A stretch of DNA of 64,000 nt, taken from NCBI GenBank assembly GCA_013289795.1, contig JABCZH010000010.1:99308-163307 (forward strand), given 5' to 3'. How positions within the stretch are numbered: position 1 is the stretch's first letter; each line of letters begins with the position of its first letter. The translations under genes were made by a program, and so were the position numbers. The stretch comes from Acidobacteriota bacterium. Lineage in GTDB: Bacteria > Acidobacteriota > Terriglobia > Terriglobales > Acidobacteriaceae. The notes beneath the pieces are model-generated. The model was not told where the DNA came from, did no database searches, and saw only the letters and a program-made list of their open reading frames with translations. Of this stretch, positions 17,192-25,796 are shown in pieces.

Positions 17192-18304
17192 ATGCTCGCC
17201 GACTACGCGGTGCATGCGGCCGAGTCCCGCGGACGCCGTTTCCCCGAGCCGCAGCATCCTTACCGCAACGACTTTCAGCGCGACCGCGACCGCGTCATTC
17301 ATTCCCGTGCCTTCCGCCGGCTCGAAGCCAAGACACAGGTCTTCACTCGCCGCTACTCCGACCACTTTCGCAATCGCCTGACCCACACGCTCGAAGTAGC
17401 CCAGATCGCGCGCACCATCGCCGCGCAACTTGGCCTCAATGTCGATCTGGTCGAGGCCCTGGCTTTGGTCCATGATGTCGGCCATCCTCCGTTCGGCCAC
17501 GCCGGGGAAAAGGCACTCGACACCATCATGCGTGCGCACGGATTCTTCTTCGATCACAACCTGCATGCGCTGCGCATTGTCGAGGACTTCGAGCTTCGCT
17601 ACGCGGCGTTTCGCGGATTGAATCTGACCTTCGAAGTGCGCGAAGGCATCATCAAACATTCGCACGATTACGACGCCAATCAGTTCCCTGAATTGGCAGA
17701 ATATTTGCTCGACCGGCGTCCGCCGCTTGAAGCCCAGCTCATCGATCTGGCCGACGAAATCGCCTACAGCACCGCGGACCTTGATGATGGCTATGAAGCC
17801 CGCCTGCTGACCCTGGAGACGATTCGCAGCGGCGTGCCGGTGTTCGCGCGCTTCTATGCGGACGCCGAACGCACTTATCCCGACGTGATGGAGAAGCTGA
17901 AATTCAACGAGGCCATCAAACGTGTGCTCGACCGCTGGGTAGGAGATTTGATCCGAAACACAAGAGACCAGATCGTCAAAGCTGGTGTCCACAGCCTTGA
18001 AGAGGTGCGTGCCTGTCCACGGCGACTTGTTGCGCTAAGCCCAGAAGTCGAAGAAGAACGCCGCCGAACCAAAGCCTTTCTGTATGAAACGCTGTATTAC
18101 AGCCCGACGCTCGACCCCGAAAAAGACGATGCGGAGAAGATCATCACCCAGCTATTCGAATTCTGGATGGCCAAGCCCGACCAACTTCCCGCCAGCTATC
18201 AGGGGTCAGCCGACCACGCCCCGCTGACCCGAGTCATCTGCGACTACATTGCCGGCATGACCGACAACTACATCTACGAGCAGTACGAGAAGTATCATCT
18301 GTAA
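17192..18304 (+). CDS. dgt: dGTPase-like HD-domain triphosphohydrolase
   Basis: A 370-residue cytosolic HD-domain enzyme predicted to cut dNTPs to deoxynucleoside and triphosphate. The metal ligands are in RNRLTHTLEVAQIAR (His), LVHDVGHPPFGHAGE (His-Asp) and the later IDLADEIAYSTADLDDG (Asp). The N-terminal RDRDRVIHSRAFRRLEAKTQVF is characteristic of this family. The length fits the shorter Dgt-like group rather than E. coli Dgt (505 residues), so its dNTP preference is uncertain. A palindromic repeat with a T-run follows the stop and may end its transcript. Confidence 0.9.
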   Translation: MLADYAVHAAESRGRRFPEPQHPYRNDFQRDRDRVIHSRAFRRLEAKTQVFTRRYSDHFRNRLTHTLEVAQIARTIAAQLGLNVDLVEALALVHDVGHPPFGHAGEKALDTIMRAHGFFFDHNLHALRIVEDFELRYAAFRGLNLTFEVREGIIKHSHDYDANQFPELAEYLLDRRPPLEAQLIDLADEIAYSTADLDDGYEARLLTLETIRSGVPVFARFYADAERTYPDVMEKLKFNEAIKRVLDRWVGDLIRNTRDQIVKAGVHSLEEVRACPRRLVALSPEVEEERRRTKAFLYETLYYSPTLDPEKDDAEKIITQLFEFWMAKPDQLPASYQGSADHAPLTRVICDYIAGMTDNYIYEQYEKYHL

Positions 18305-18313
18305 GAACCGTTT

Positions 18314-18380
18314 ACCACAGAGGTCACGGAGGTTCACCGAGGGCTTGCTTCCCCCTGTGTAACTCTGTGACCTCTGTGAT
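18314..18380. repeat. dispersed palindromic repeat, ACCACAGAGG type, copy 2
   Basis: Arms 18314-18343 and 18351-18380 pair at 24 of 30 positions with a 7-base loop. The sequences match copy 1 near 9261 (ACCACAGAGG...CTCTGTG). TTTTT follows at 18383-18387, so the hairpin could act as a terminator for dgt. It lies between two convergent genes. Confidence 0.75.
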
Positions 18381-18395
18381 CGCTTTTTGGGAGCT

Positions 18396-19859
18396 TTACT
18401 CCGGTTTCGCTGCCACTCTTGTCACCACGTCATACATCACGCGAAACCCCCGCCTCACTTCTTCCACCCGGATGCGCTCATCGTTGCCATGCTCAGTGTC
18501 ATTTTCTTCCTGCGTCGCGGTATAGGGATTGAATCCATAGGCGTAAATCCCCAGCGGACGATAACGCTGGTTCTCGTCGTACCCGCTGGTCAGCAAGGGG
18601 GCGACCGGAGCGCCGGGGAAATAGTGCGCGGTCACCTGGCGGACGGCCTTATACAAATTGGTATCTGTGGGTGAATAGTTGGCCTGACGGAAATCCAGGG
18701 TTTGCGGCACCACAGTCACATTCGGATCGGCCACTACCCGGCGTATGGTTTCGAGAAACGCCTTCGGATTGCCTCCCGGCAGCAGTCGCACATCCAGGTT
18801 GGCCCAAGCTTCGGCAGGAATGACATTGGTCTGCTCAGATCCGCCCAGCATAGTCAACGTGATGGTGTCGCGGAACAAGTAATTCAGGTTCTCATCAGCT
18901 TCAAGCTGCCGACGAAACTTCGGGTTGTCCAGGCTGCGCCGAATGTTGCGAAACATCGCGGCTCGCGCAGGGGGCTCGTCGGGCGCCATGGTTTTCAGAA
19001 ATTCCTCCACCACCGGCAGCACTCGCAGCGGGGTTTTATAGGCGAGAATTCGCTCCAGGGCTCGCACCAGCCGGTTGGGCGCCGAATCGTTATTGGGACG
19101 CGATCCGTGTCCCGGCCGCCCATGCGCCACCACGTGCAGCCACAACGGCGATTTCTCGCCCACGTCCACGCCGACATATTTCAGGCGGCCATCGGGCCGC
19201 AGGATGTTTTCTCCTCCTTCATTGATCATAAATTCCGCGTTGCCCAGCAAATCGCGTTGATGCGCGATGAACCAGTCGGTGCCAGTTCCATCAGCCTCTT
19301 CATCACTGACAGCCAGGAAGATTACGTCGCGGTCCAGCGGCACTTTCTCGCGTTGCAACATCACCATGACCATCAAGTGCGCCAGGCCCTCGCTTTTCAT
19401 GTCCTGCGCGCCTCGGCCATAGATGGCGCCATCCACAATCTGCGCGCTGAACGGCGGCACTTTCCAATGCGTGGGGTCACCGGTTACTACATCCATATGG
19501 TCCAGCAGAATGAACGGCCGCCGGGGCGTGGCGCTGGTATGCGGAATCCTGGCCCAGAGATCGGCTCGGCCCGGTGCGTATTCAAAAATGCGGTTCTCAA
19601 TTCCTTCTGCGTCGAGGATCTTCTTGAGGAAAGTGGCAGTCCGCAACTCGTTCCCAGGAGGATTGGTGCTGTCAATGCGCAGGTAATCCTGTTCCCACTG
19701 CACCGCCTGGTCAGCGTATTGCGTCATTCGGTCGGACGGGATGCGGTCCGACATCAGCGCGGTCTTGCTGTTCTCTTGAGCGTAAATTTGGCCGCCCCTG
19801 AGGGCGATCAGCATGAGGAAAGGTGTAAGAAGGCAGACGGCGGGCTTCCTTAAGAACAT
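18396..19859 (-). CDS. exported M20-family metallopeptidase
   Basis: A 487-residue protein with a signal peptide (residues 1-27) and the M20/M25/M40 fold. Zinc ligands and catalytic residues are visible in LLDHMDVVTGDP (His, Asp), YGRGAQDMKSEG (Asp) and AVSDEEADGTGTDW (the Glu-Glu pair). A dimerisation domain follows (HVVAHGRPGHGSRPN onward). The C-terminal LLTSGYDENQRYRPLGI with HGNDERI supplies the last His. It should cleave peptides or acyl-amino acids in the periplasm. CGGAGA precedes the ATG. It stands alone, divergent from the OmpA gene. Confidence 0.87.
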   Translation of the reverse strand: MFLRKPAVCLLTPFLMLIALRGGQIYAQENSKTALMSDRIPSDRMTQYADQAVQWEQDYLRIDSTNPPGNELRTATFLKKILDAEGIENRIFEYAPGRADLWARIPHTSATPRRPFILLDHMDVVTGDPTHWKVPPFSAQIVDGAIYGRGAQDMKSEGLAHLMVMVMLQREKVPLDRDVIFLAVSDEEADGTGTDWFIAHQRDLLGNAEFMINEGGENILRPDGRLKYVGVDVGEKSPLWLHVVAHGRPGHGSRPNNDSAPNRLVRALERILAYKTPLRVLPVVEEFLKTMAPDEPPARAAMFRNIRRSLDNPKFRRQLEADENLNYLFRDTITLTMLGGSEQTNVIPAEAWANLDVRLLPGGNPKAFLETIRRVVADPNVTVVPQTLDFRQANYSPTDTNLYKAVRQVTAHYFPGAPVAPLLTSGYDENQRYRPLGIYAYGFNPYTATQEENDTEHGNDERIRVEEVRRGFRVMYDVVTRVAAKPE

Positions 19860-20180
19860 TCGATCTCCGGGTAATTGATTACTGAGGATGTACGCAGTTT
19901 TTATACCAGCTTTACCAAAATTACTCCCATTTGCTCCGGGCAGAGACTACAATACCATTGTTATCTAAGGACTTATCTTGTGTTTTGGTTTGGCATCGAA
20001 CCTGTTCTACCAGAGGGCGGATGCGGGCACATAAGCTGTCTTCGCGAGTTGAGACAGTTGGCCTACAAGGCATCGACAGCTTGTCGCACGCCACCCTGTT
20101 TTCGAAAATGCGCCACGCCCGCTAATGGCGTGCTGGAGTGGAGCTCCCAGGAAGCTCCCTACCACCCCGGAGGAATTAAA
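19860..20180. other. 321-base intergenic region between divergent genes
   Basis: The region separates the M20 peptidase and OmpA genes. It is relatively A+T rich near 19880-20000. A TACAAT occurs at 19948-19953 without a clear -35. The OmpA frame stays open back to 19875, but the composition there is not protein-like and the signal peptide starts at 20181. Nothing else is recognised. Confidence 0.4.
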
Positions 20181-21056
20181 ATGAAGAATCGAGTTCTGAC
20201 CGCGTTGCTGATTGCAGTGTTCGCCCTGCCAGCGTTGGCGCAAACCAGTTCTGCTGCGTCCCCAGACCAAAACCAGGCCCAAACCCAAGCTCCAACCACG
20301 GCCAGCCAACCGGTCGCTGTTCCCACGGACAGCGCTACCGGAAAGCCATTGCAGCGCCCCGCCCGCGAGGGATTCTGGGGCCGCCTCAACCCCTGGGCGC
20401 GCAAGAGCTATGTGAAGCGGCAAGTCGACCCTATCCGCGACCGCAACAATGAACTCGATGAGCTCACTGCGTCGAACAGCAAGATGATCAAGGATGTGGA
20501 TTCGCGCGCCCAGCAAGGCATACAGCTCGCTTCTGCCAAAGCCACTGAAGCTGACCAGCACGCCATCGACGCAGGCAACAAGGCTCAGGCAGCGCAACAG
20601 ACGGCGACTCAGGCCAACACTCGCCTCTCTACCGTCGAACAAGTGGTCGGGAACATCGACCAGTACAAGGCCACCAATCAGACCGAGATTCGTTTCCGTC
20701 CCGGCCAGAGTGTGCTGAGCAAGAACGCCAAAGCCGCGCTCGATGAACTTGCTACGCCGTTGAAGACTCAGCGCGGGTATATCATCGAGGTGCAAGGCTT
20801 CTCTTCCGGCCGTGGGCAGACCGCGATTGCCGCATCGCAAAAGATGGCGGACTCGGTGGTGCGATACCTCGTCTTGAACCATGAGATTCCCGTCTACCGC
20901 ATTTATGTGGTCGGAATGGGCAACGCTCCGGTCAGTACCGACGAAGCGAAGACCGCCAAGCGCACCAGCGGTGGACGCGTCGAAATCAGCTTGCTGAAGA
21001 ATGATCTGGAGCAGCTCTCTGCCAGCTCAAACCCGGTGGCAGCGCCCGAACAGTAG
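20181..21056 (+). CDS. OmpA-family outer-membrane/peptidoglycan protein
   Basis: A 291-residue exported protein: signal peptide 1-20 (ending ALAQT), a Gln/Ala/Pro-rich linker, an amphipathic coiled-coil stretch (about 85-165, with VDSRAQQGIQLASAKATEAD) and an OmpA C-terminal domain (170-275). The peptidoglycan-binding pattern is IRFRPGQSVLSKNAKAALDEL, IIEVQGFSSGRG and VYRIYVVGMGNAPV. It likely links the outer membrane or a periplasmic complex to the wall. A perfect GGAGGAA site ends 6 bases before the ATG. A strong terminator follows the gene. Confidence 0.87.
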   Translation: MKNRVLTALLIAVFALPALAQTSSAASPDQNQAQTQAPTTASQPVAVPTDSATGKPLQRPAREGFWGRLNPWARKSYVKRQVDPIRDRNNELDELTASNSKMIKDVDSRAQQGIQLASAKATEADQHAIDAGNKAQAAQQTATQANTRLSTVEQVVGNIDQYKATNQTEIRFRPGQSVLSKNAKAALDELATPLKTQRGYIIEVQGFSSGRGQTAIAASQKMADSVVRYLVLNHEIPVYRIYVVGMGNAPVSTDEAKTAKRTSGGRVEISLLKNDLEQLSASSNPVAAPEQ

Positions 21057-21103
21057 CGTTCTGGAAAGCCGCCGAGCTCATGGCCCGACGGCTCCTCCCC
21101 CAG

Positions 21104-21136
21104 AAAAAGGCCCCTCCAGCGCGAGGGGCTTTTTTG
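21104..21136 (+). terminator. rho-independent terminator after the OmpA gene
   Basis: GCCCCTC (21110-21116) pairs perfectly with GAGGGGC (21123-21129) around a 6-base loop and is followed by six T. Five A precede the stem, so it could also work on the other strand. It is 50 bases past the OmpA stop and separates it from kdsB. Confidence 0.88.
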
Positions 21137-21221
21137 TTGAAGCGTTATGGCCCAGCGTCGCGGAAGTTCTTGGGCAGTTCCCGGCTTGCATCTTCCATAA
21201 GGAAAATTGACACTGGACGGC

Positions 21222-21941
21222 ATGAAAGTGATCGCTGTCATTCCGGCCCGTCTGGCGTCCACTCGATTGCCGCGAAAAATGCTGCGCGAGATCGCGGGAG
21301 AGACTCTACTGGCACACGTATACCGTGGCGTGAGATCTTGTTCGCTGCTCGATGATGTCATCGTGGCCACCGACTCGGACGAGATCATGCGGCTTTGCCG
21401 CCAGAACGGCTGGCAGGCGCAGATGACGTCAACCACCCACCGCAGCGGCACTGAGCGCGTGCATGAACTTTCGAAATCAGTCGCCGCCGACGTTTACCTC
21501 AACGTGCAAGGCGACGAGCCGATGACCCGGGCGGAGCATATCGCCGCGATGCTCGACCTCATGAAAGATCCGAAGATCCAGGTGGGCACGCTGAAGACAC
21601 CGGCCCCCGCCGAGGACGTCTCTAATTCCAACGCAGTCAAAGTGGTGACTGACGCCACCGGACGAGCGCTATATTTTTCCCGCGCGACCATTCCTTACGA
21701 CCGCGATGGTTCAAAGCCCCGCTACTTCAAGCATCTGGGATTTTACGCCTACCGCAAAGATGCGCTCAACCGCTTCTGCGCGCTGCCGGAATCTTCACTG
21801 GAACGCAGCGAACGCCTGGAGCAGTTGCGTTTTCTGGAGAATGGGATCTCTATTCATGTGGCGGAAACGCCGTACGACACCGTAGGAGTGGATACTGAAG
21901 AAGATCTGCAGAGGGTGGAACGGATATTGAGTGGCCGTTAA
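21222..21941 (+). CDS. kdsB: CMP-KDO synthetase (3-deoxy-manno-octulosonate cytidylyltransferase)
   Basis: A 239-residue cytosolic enzyme that activates KDO with CTP for lipopolysaccharide core synthesis. The start KVIAVIPARLASTRLPRKML carries the nucleotide-binding signature. Other matches are VATDSDEI, STTHRSGTERVHE, VNVQGDEP-like LNVQGDEPM, SRATIPYDRD, KHLGFYAYRKD and the C-terminal YDTVGVDTEEDL. The family length is about 245. I chose ATG at 21222 from the family alignment; a TTG at 21207 has AAGGA just upstream. Its presence supports a diderm with LPS. It is monocistronic here, bounded by a terminator and the convergent M48 gene. Confidence 0.95.
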   Translation: MKVIAVIPARLASTRLPRKMLREIAGETLLAHVYRGVRSCSLLDDVIVATDSDEIMRLCRQNGWQAQMTSTTHRSGTERVHELSKSVAADVYLNVQGDEPMTRAEHIAAMLDLMKDPKIQVGTLKTPAPAEDVSNSNAVKVVTDATGRALYFSRATIPYDRDGSKPRYFKHLGFYAYRKDALNRFCALPESSLERSERLEQLRFLENGISIHVAETPYDTVGVDTEEDLQRVERILSGR

Positions 21942-21962
21942 GGCATGCGTCCCAAGCACTCA

Positions 21963-23120
21963 CTAGTGGGCGCCAGCCGTCTTGGGCTGTTTCGCCCAGG
22001 CTTCCGCCGCGGCCACTCGGCGGGAAATCGCGGGATGGGAATGAAAGAACCACTCCACCCATTTCGAAGGCGAACGCTCAGCGAGATTCTGCTCCGCCAG
22101 CTTGTTCATCGATGAAACGAACGGCTGTATGTTAGCAATCGACCGGAAGGCGTAACGGTCGGCTTGGCGTTCGTTGTAGCGTGAGAAAGCGTTCAGCGCC
22201 GGCAGCAACAGGAATGACAGCACGGTTGAAACCAGCACCAGCAGCGGCAAATTGGCGAAGTCAGAAAGAGTATCGAAGAAGTGCCGGCGCTCCATGGCGT
22301 AGTGCAAGATCCAATTAGCCGCCGAAAATCCTGCCAGCGTGACCCCCGCCTGCACTGCGATACTCTTCAGAATATGTTTGTGCACGTGATGTCCTAGTTC
22401 ATGGGCGAGCACGGCCTCAATTTCGTCGGGCGAATAGTGCTCCAGAAGAGTATCGGCAAGGATGATACGGCGGGTATTGCCGAGCCCGGTGAGGGCCGCG
22501 TTCGCCTTCTTACTTTTCTCCGACAAATTCCATTTGTAAACGCCCCGCACCCGTGTTCCCGCCGCCTCGCTGAGTTTCACCAGACGCGATTTCAATTCCT
22601 CATCCTGCAATGGCTCAAACTTGTAAAAGATAGGGAAGAGAATGAGGGGAGCGAGTTGCGCCATCAGGACAAACAGTCCAAGGAAAGCCGCCCAGGCTAT
22701 GAGCCACCAGTATTGCGGGGCCTGGCGGATGATGAAGTAAAGCAACTCAACCACGATCGTGCCCAGCACGACGCCCACGAGAAGCCCCTTGGTTTCGTCC
22801 CACGCCCAAGCCCGCAATCTCTGGTTGGATAGATTGAAGCTGTGTTCAAGCCGGAAGCTATAGTAGTCCAGGCCGAGCCCGAGCACTTTCCCAATCAGCA
22901 TCAGCATGAGGACGTACACAAAGACCTGCACCGTATACCACGACGAGGCAGAATAGGCGATGTCCCGCAGCCCGCCATTCCACCCCGTGAACAGCAATAG
23001 GATGAGGAACAGCAGACCGAGCAAGAAGTCGGCAATGCTAAGCCATCTCCGAATGCGGTTATAGCGCCGCGCCTCCGGCGAATCAGCCGGAGGGCTAACC
23101 ATGGATGCGGGGGAACTCAT
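21963..23120 (-). CDS. M48-family membrane zinc metalloprotease (Ste24/HtpX-like)
   Basis: A 385-residue membrane peptidase with several hydrophobic helices, starting near residue 28 (IADFLLGLLFLILLLFTGW). The zinc site is AVLAHELGHHVHKHI (HExxH), with the third ligand probably Glu in FSRYNERQADRYAF. The segment NLSEKSKKANAALTGLGNTRRI is typical of Ste24/CAAX-protease relatives. It probably acts in membrane protein quality control. It is the last gene of the leftward coaD-aspC-manA-manC-pgm run, 101 bases after pgm, so cotranscription is possible but not certain. Confidence 0.88.
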   Translation of the reverse strand: MSSPASMVSPPADSPEARRYNRIRRWLSIADFLLGLLFLILLLFTGWNGGLRDIAYSASSWYTVQVFVYVLMLMLIGKVLGLGLDYYSFRLEHSFNLSNQRLRAWAWDETKGLLVGVVLGTIVVELLYFIIRQAPQYWWLIAWAAFLGLFVLMAQLAPLILFPIFYKFEPLQDEELKSRLVKLSEAAGTRVRGVYKWNLSEKSKKANAALTGLGNTRRIILADTLLEHYSPDEIEAVLAHELGHHVHKHILKSIAVQAGVTLAGFSAANWILHYAMERRHFFDTLSDFANLPLLVLVSTVLSFLLLPALNAFSRYNERQADRYAFRSIANIQPFVSSMNKLAEQNLAERSPSKWVEWFFHSHPAISRRVAAAEAWAKQPKTAGAH

Positions 23121-23221
23121 CTAGAAGACATTGTACTCAGCGCGGAGCGGCACATGTCCGAAAAACGACGCCTCGGCGCTACAAGTATGGTGCCGAGCTC
23201 TGCCGCCTGTACATGAACAGG

Positions 23222-24643
23222 CTATGAGTGTGAGTGTACGAATAACTCCGCGGAGGCCAGAATCTCGTTCACCAACTCGGGTGAAGCTGCCTCGGCGTAG
23301 ATGCGCAGCAGCGGCTCGGTGCCGGACCCCCGGAGCAGCACCCAGGCCTCCGCTCCCTTGTCAGGCGTCGGCGCGTCGAGAAAGAGTTTTATGCCGTCCA
23401 GAGCCTCTTTTTTCAGGATCGAGTATCGGCCCGAGTGCGTGGTCTTATCGGAACGAGCGCGCTGAATAGCGTTTTGTTTTGTGTCTTCCGGAATGTGCAA
23501 ATCGCGCCGGCCATAATAATGAGGACCGTACTCCCGTTGCAGATCGGCCACCAGTTGGCCGAGTGGCTTGCCCTCCTCGGCCATGACGTTCGCCAGCAGC
23601 AGAGCGTTCAGGATGCCATCACGCTCGGGCAAGAAACGCGAATAACCAATCCCGCCGGATTCTTCGCCACCAATCAGAATGTCACGTTCCATCATCAGGT
23701 CGGCGATGTACTTGAAGCCGATCGGGCATTCGATCAGGGTGCGACCATAGCGCGCGCAAATACGGTCCAACATGCGAGTGGTGTTGAAAGCCCGGACTAC
23801 GTCGCCCGGCCATTTCTTTCGTACCAGCAACCACTGCAAGAGCACAGAAAAAATCTTGTGGGCATCGACGAAGCTGCCGTCCTCGGCCACAGCGCCGATG
23901 CGGTCGGCGTCTCCATCGCTGGCAAACCCCGCGTGGCAGCTTTCTTTCAGTACCACCTGCTGCAGCATCGCAACATGAGGCTCGATGGGCTCCGGGTTGA
24001 TGCCGGGAAATAACGGATTCAGTTCCTGGCGAATCGCGATGTGGGCGATGCCGTGGTCGGAGAAGATCTTCGCCAGCACCCCGCGTCCCGAGCCGTACAT
24101 CGAATCCACCGCGAACTTGAATCCGGCCTTGGCGATGAGATCGAGATCGGCGAACTGGCAGATGGTATCTACGTAGGCGCGCTTGAAGTCCACTTCTTCG
24201 ATGCTCGCCTTGTGACCGTTTGAATTGGTGCCCGCGTGAAGCTCAGTCTCGATGCCCTTGATGATCTGCGGCGTGGCCGACCCGCCAAACCTGCCTTTAA
24301 ACTTCACCCCGTTCCAATTCCATGGATTGTGACTCGATGTAATCACCACCCCACCGGCCGCGCCCAGTTGCTTGACGGCCAGGGAAATCGCCGGGGTAGG
24401 GGAATAGTCGTTGGCCAGCTTGATCGGAATTCCGGCGCTGGCAAGCACCTCGGCGGTCATCCGTGCGAAACGTTGCGAGCTGAAACGGGTGTCGTAGCCG
24501 ACGACAAGACCGTGGCGGGCGTCCTCGTGTTTCAAGGTATAGGCGGCGATGGCGACCGCGACCCGGCGGACGTTGTCGTACGTGAAATCATCGGCGATGA
24601 CGCCGCGCCAACCGTCGGTGCCGAATTTGATGGCAGTGGCCAT
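23222..24643 (-). CDS. phosphoglucomutase/phosphomannomutase family protein
   Basis: A 473-residue member of the alpha-D-phosphohexomutase family, which moves phosphate between C6 and C1 of hexoses. The N-terminal IKFGTDGWRG, the active Ser in VITSSHNPWNWNG, the metal loop FASDGDADRIG, the sugar loop GGEESGGIGY and the phosphate-binding RGSGTEPLLRIY are present. The gene ends upstream of M48 and starts 11 bases after manC. With manA and manC beside it, the likely substrate is mannose phosphate, giving mannose-1-P for GDP-mannose; glucose-phosphate activity is also possible. Confidence 0.9.
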   Translation of the reverse strand: MATAIKFGTDGWRGVIADDFTYDNVRRVAVAIAAYTLKHEDARHGLVVGYDTRFSSQRFARMTAEVLASAGIPIKLANDYSPTPAISLAVKQLGAAGGVVITSSHNPWNWNGVKFKGRFGGSATPQIIKGIETELHAGTNSNGHKASIEEVDFKRAYVDTICQFADLDLIAKAGFKFAVDSMYGSGRGVLAKIFSDHGIAHIAIRQELNPLFPGINPEPIEPHVAMLQQVVLKESCHAGFASDGDADRIGAVAEDGSFVDAHKIFSVLLQWLLVRKKWPGDVVRAFNTTRMLDRICARYGRTLIECPIGFKYIADLMMERDILIGGEESGGIGYSRFLPERDGILNALLLANVMAEEGKPLGQLVADLQREYGPHYYGRRDLHIPEDTKQNAIQRARSDKTTHSGRYSILKKEALDGIKLFLDAPTPDKGAEAWVLLRGSGTEPLLRIYAEAASPELVNEILASAELFVHSHS

Positions 24644-24654
24644 TGCTAACAGAT

Positions 24655-25767
24655 CTACACCAGTTTGTGCAGCTTCTTCTCGTCCAAGTGCTTCACTACT
24701 TTGCCGACATCCTGAGCATGTTCGCGTGTCGTGATCAGCAGTGCATCTTCGGTTTCAACCACGACCAGATTGCTTATGCCGACGGCTGCGACGAACTTCC
24801 CCGGCGCATGAATATAGTTCCCTTGAGCATTCAGCGTGAACACTCCATCGCTTGAGATCAGGTTGTCATGTTGCGGTTTCTGCTTGGCAACTTGGTGCTC
24901 GTGCAGCGCCGTCCACGATCCCAGATCGTTCCAGCCGAAACTGGCGGGAAGGCAGAAGATGTTTGATTTTTGCTCGCCTTTCGCCGAACGCGGTTCGAGG
25001 ACGGCATAGTCAACGCTGATGTTCTCGCATTTGGGATACAGCCTGCGAAAAACCTGTCCAAACTTTCTGCTTCCGAACGAAGCTGCAATCTCCTCCAGGA
25101 TGGATGCCGTCTTCGGCAGATGCTCCCGCAGCGCATCGGCTAGAGTGCGGGCGCTCCACAAGAACACGCCGCTGTTCCAATAATAGTTGCCGGCTCGCAG
25201 AAAGTTTGCGGCACGTTCGGCATCGGGCTTTTCGGTGAACCGCTTTACGTGCAAAGCACCGTCGGCGGTCGCGGTGCCCGCCTCGATGTAACCGTAACCG
25301 GTCTCGGCGCGAGTGGGTGCAATTCCAATCACCACGATGTTCTCGCCGGCCGCGGCGATGGCAGCGCCTTCTTGCAGGAGCTTACGAAAGCGTATTACAT
25401 CTGCAATGACATGATCGGATGGAAACAGGCCGATCACTGCCGCTGGATTCTGACGCAGAAGAATGAAAGCCGCGAGCCCAATCGCCGGCGCGGTGTTCCT
25501 GCCTACAGGTTCGGCGATGATTTGCGATGGGCACAGCCGTGGAACTTGGCGGATGACCTCACGCCGCAGGTCCTGGTTGGTAATGATCCACCCGTGACTG
25601 GGTGGTGCCAACTGCAACAAGCGGGCCACGGTTTGCTGGATCATGGTCTGCTTGCCGTCAAGCGCTAGCAATTGTTTGGACCGCCGCTTGCGGCTCAGCG
25701 GCCAGAAGCGCGTGCCACGGCCGCCGGCGAGAATCACGGGATAGAAATTGGAGTTGGTTTTCGCCAC
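24655..25767 (-). CDS. manC: mannose-1-phosphate guanylyltransferase
   Basis: A 370-residue cytosolic nucleotidyltransferase that makes GDP-mannose from mannose-1-P and GTP. The start FYPVILAGGRGTRFWPLSRK followed by RSKQLLAL is the family signature. FTEKPDAERAANFL, YYWNSGVFLWSA and FGWNDLGSWTALHEH are also present. It lacks a C-terminal phosphomannose isomerase domain, which is instead encoded by the next upstream gene, manA, 29 bases away. GDP-mannose would feed LPS or exopolysaccharide; no GDP-mannose-using gene is adjacent. Confidence 0.92.
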   Translation of the reverse strand: MAKTNSNFYPVILAGGRGTRFWPLSRKRRSKQLLALDGKQTMIQQTVARLLQLAPPSHGWIITNQDLRREVIRQVPRLCPSQIIAEPVGRNTAPAIGLAAFILLRQNPAAVIGLFPSDHVIADVIRFRKLLQEGAAIAAAGENIVVIGIAPTRAETGYGYIEAGTATADGALHVKRFTEKPDAERAANFLRAGNYYWNSGVFLWSARTLADALREHLPKTASILEEIAASFGSRKFGQVFRRLYPKCENISVDYAVLEPRSAKGEQKSNIFCLPASFGWNDLGSWTALHEHQVAKQKPQHDNLISSDGVFTLNAQGNYIHAPGKFVAAVGISNLVVVETEDALLITTREHAQDVGKVVKHLDEKKLHKLV

Positions 25768-25796
25768 GGTTCAAGAAATTGCAATCCGGCTGCGGT

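Noticed and set aside
18702..19853. 383-codon open frame opposite the M20 peptidase gene
   Set aside because: Antisense shadow in high-G+C DNA; His/Arg/Gln-rich with no family features.
19875..20180. In-frame N-terminal extension of the OmpA gene
   Set aside because: A perfect ribosome site and signal peptide mark ATG 20181; the extension is Cys/Arg-rich and lacks a start signal.
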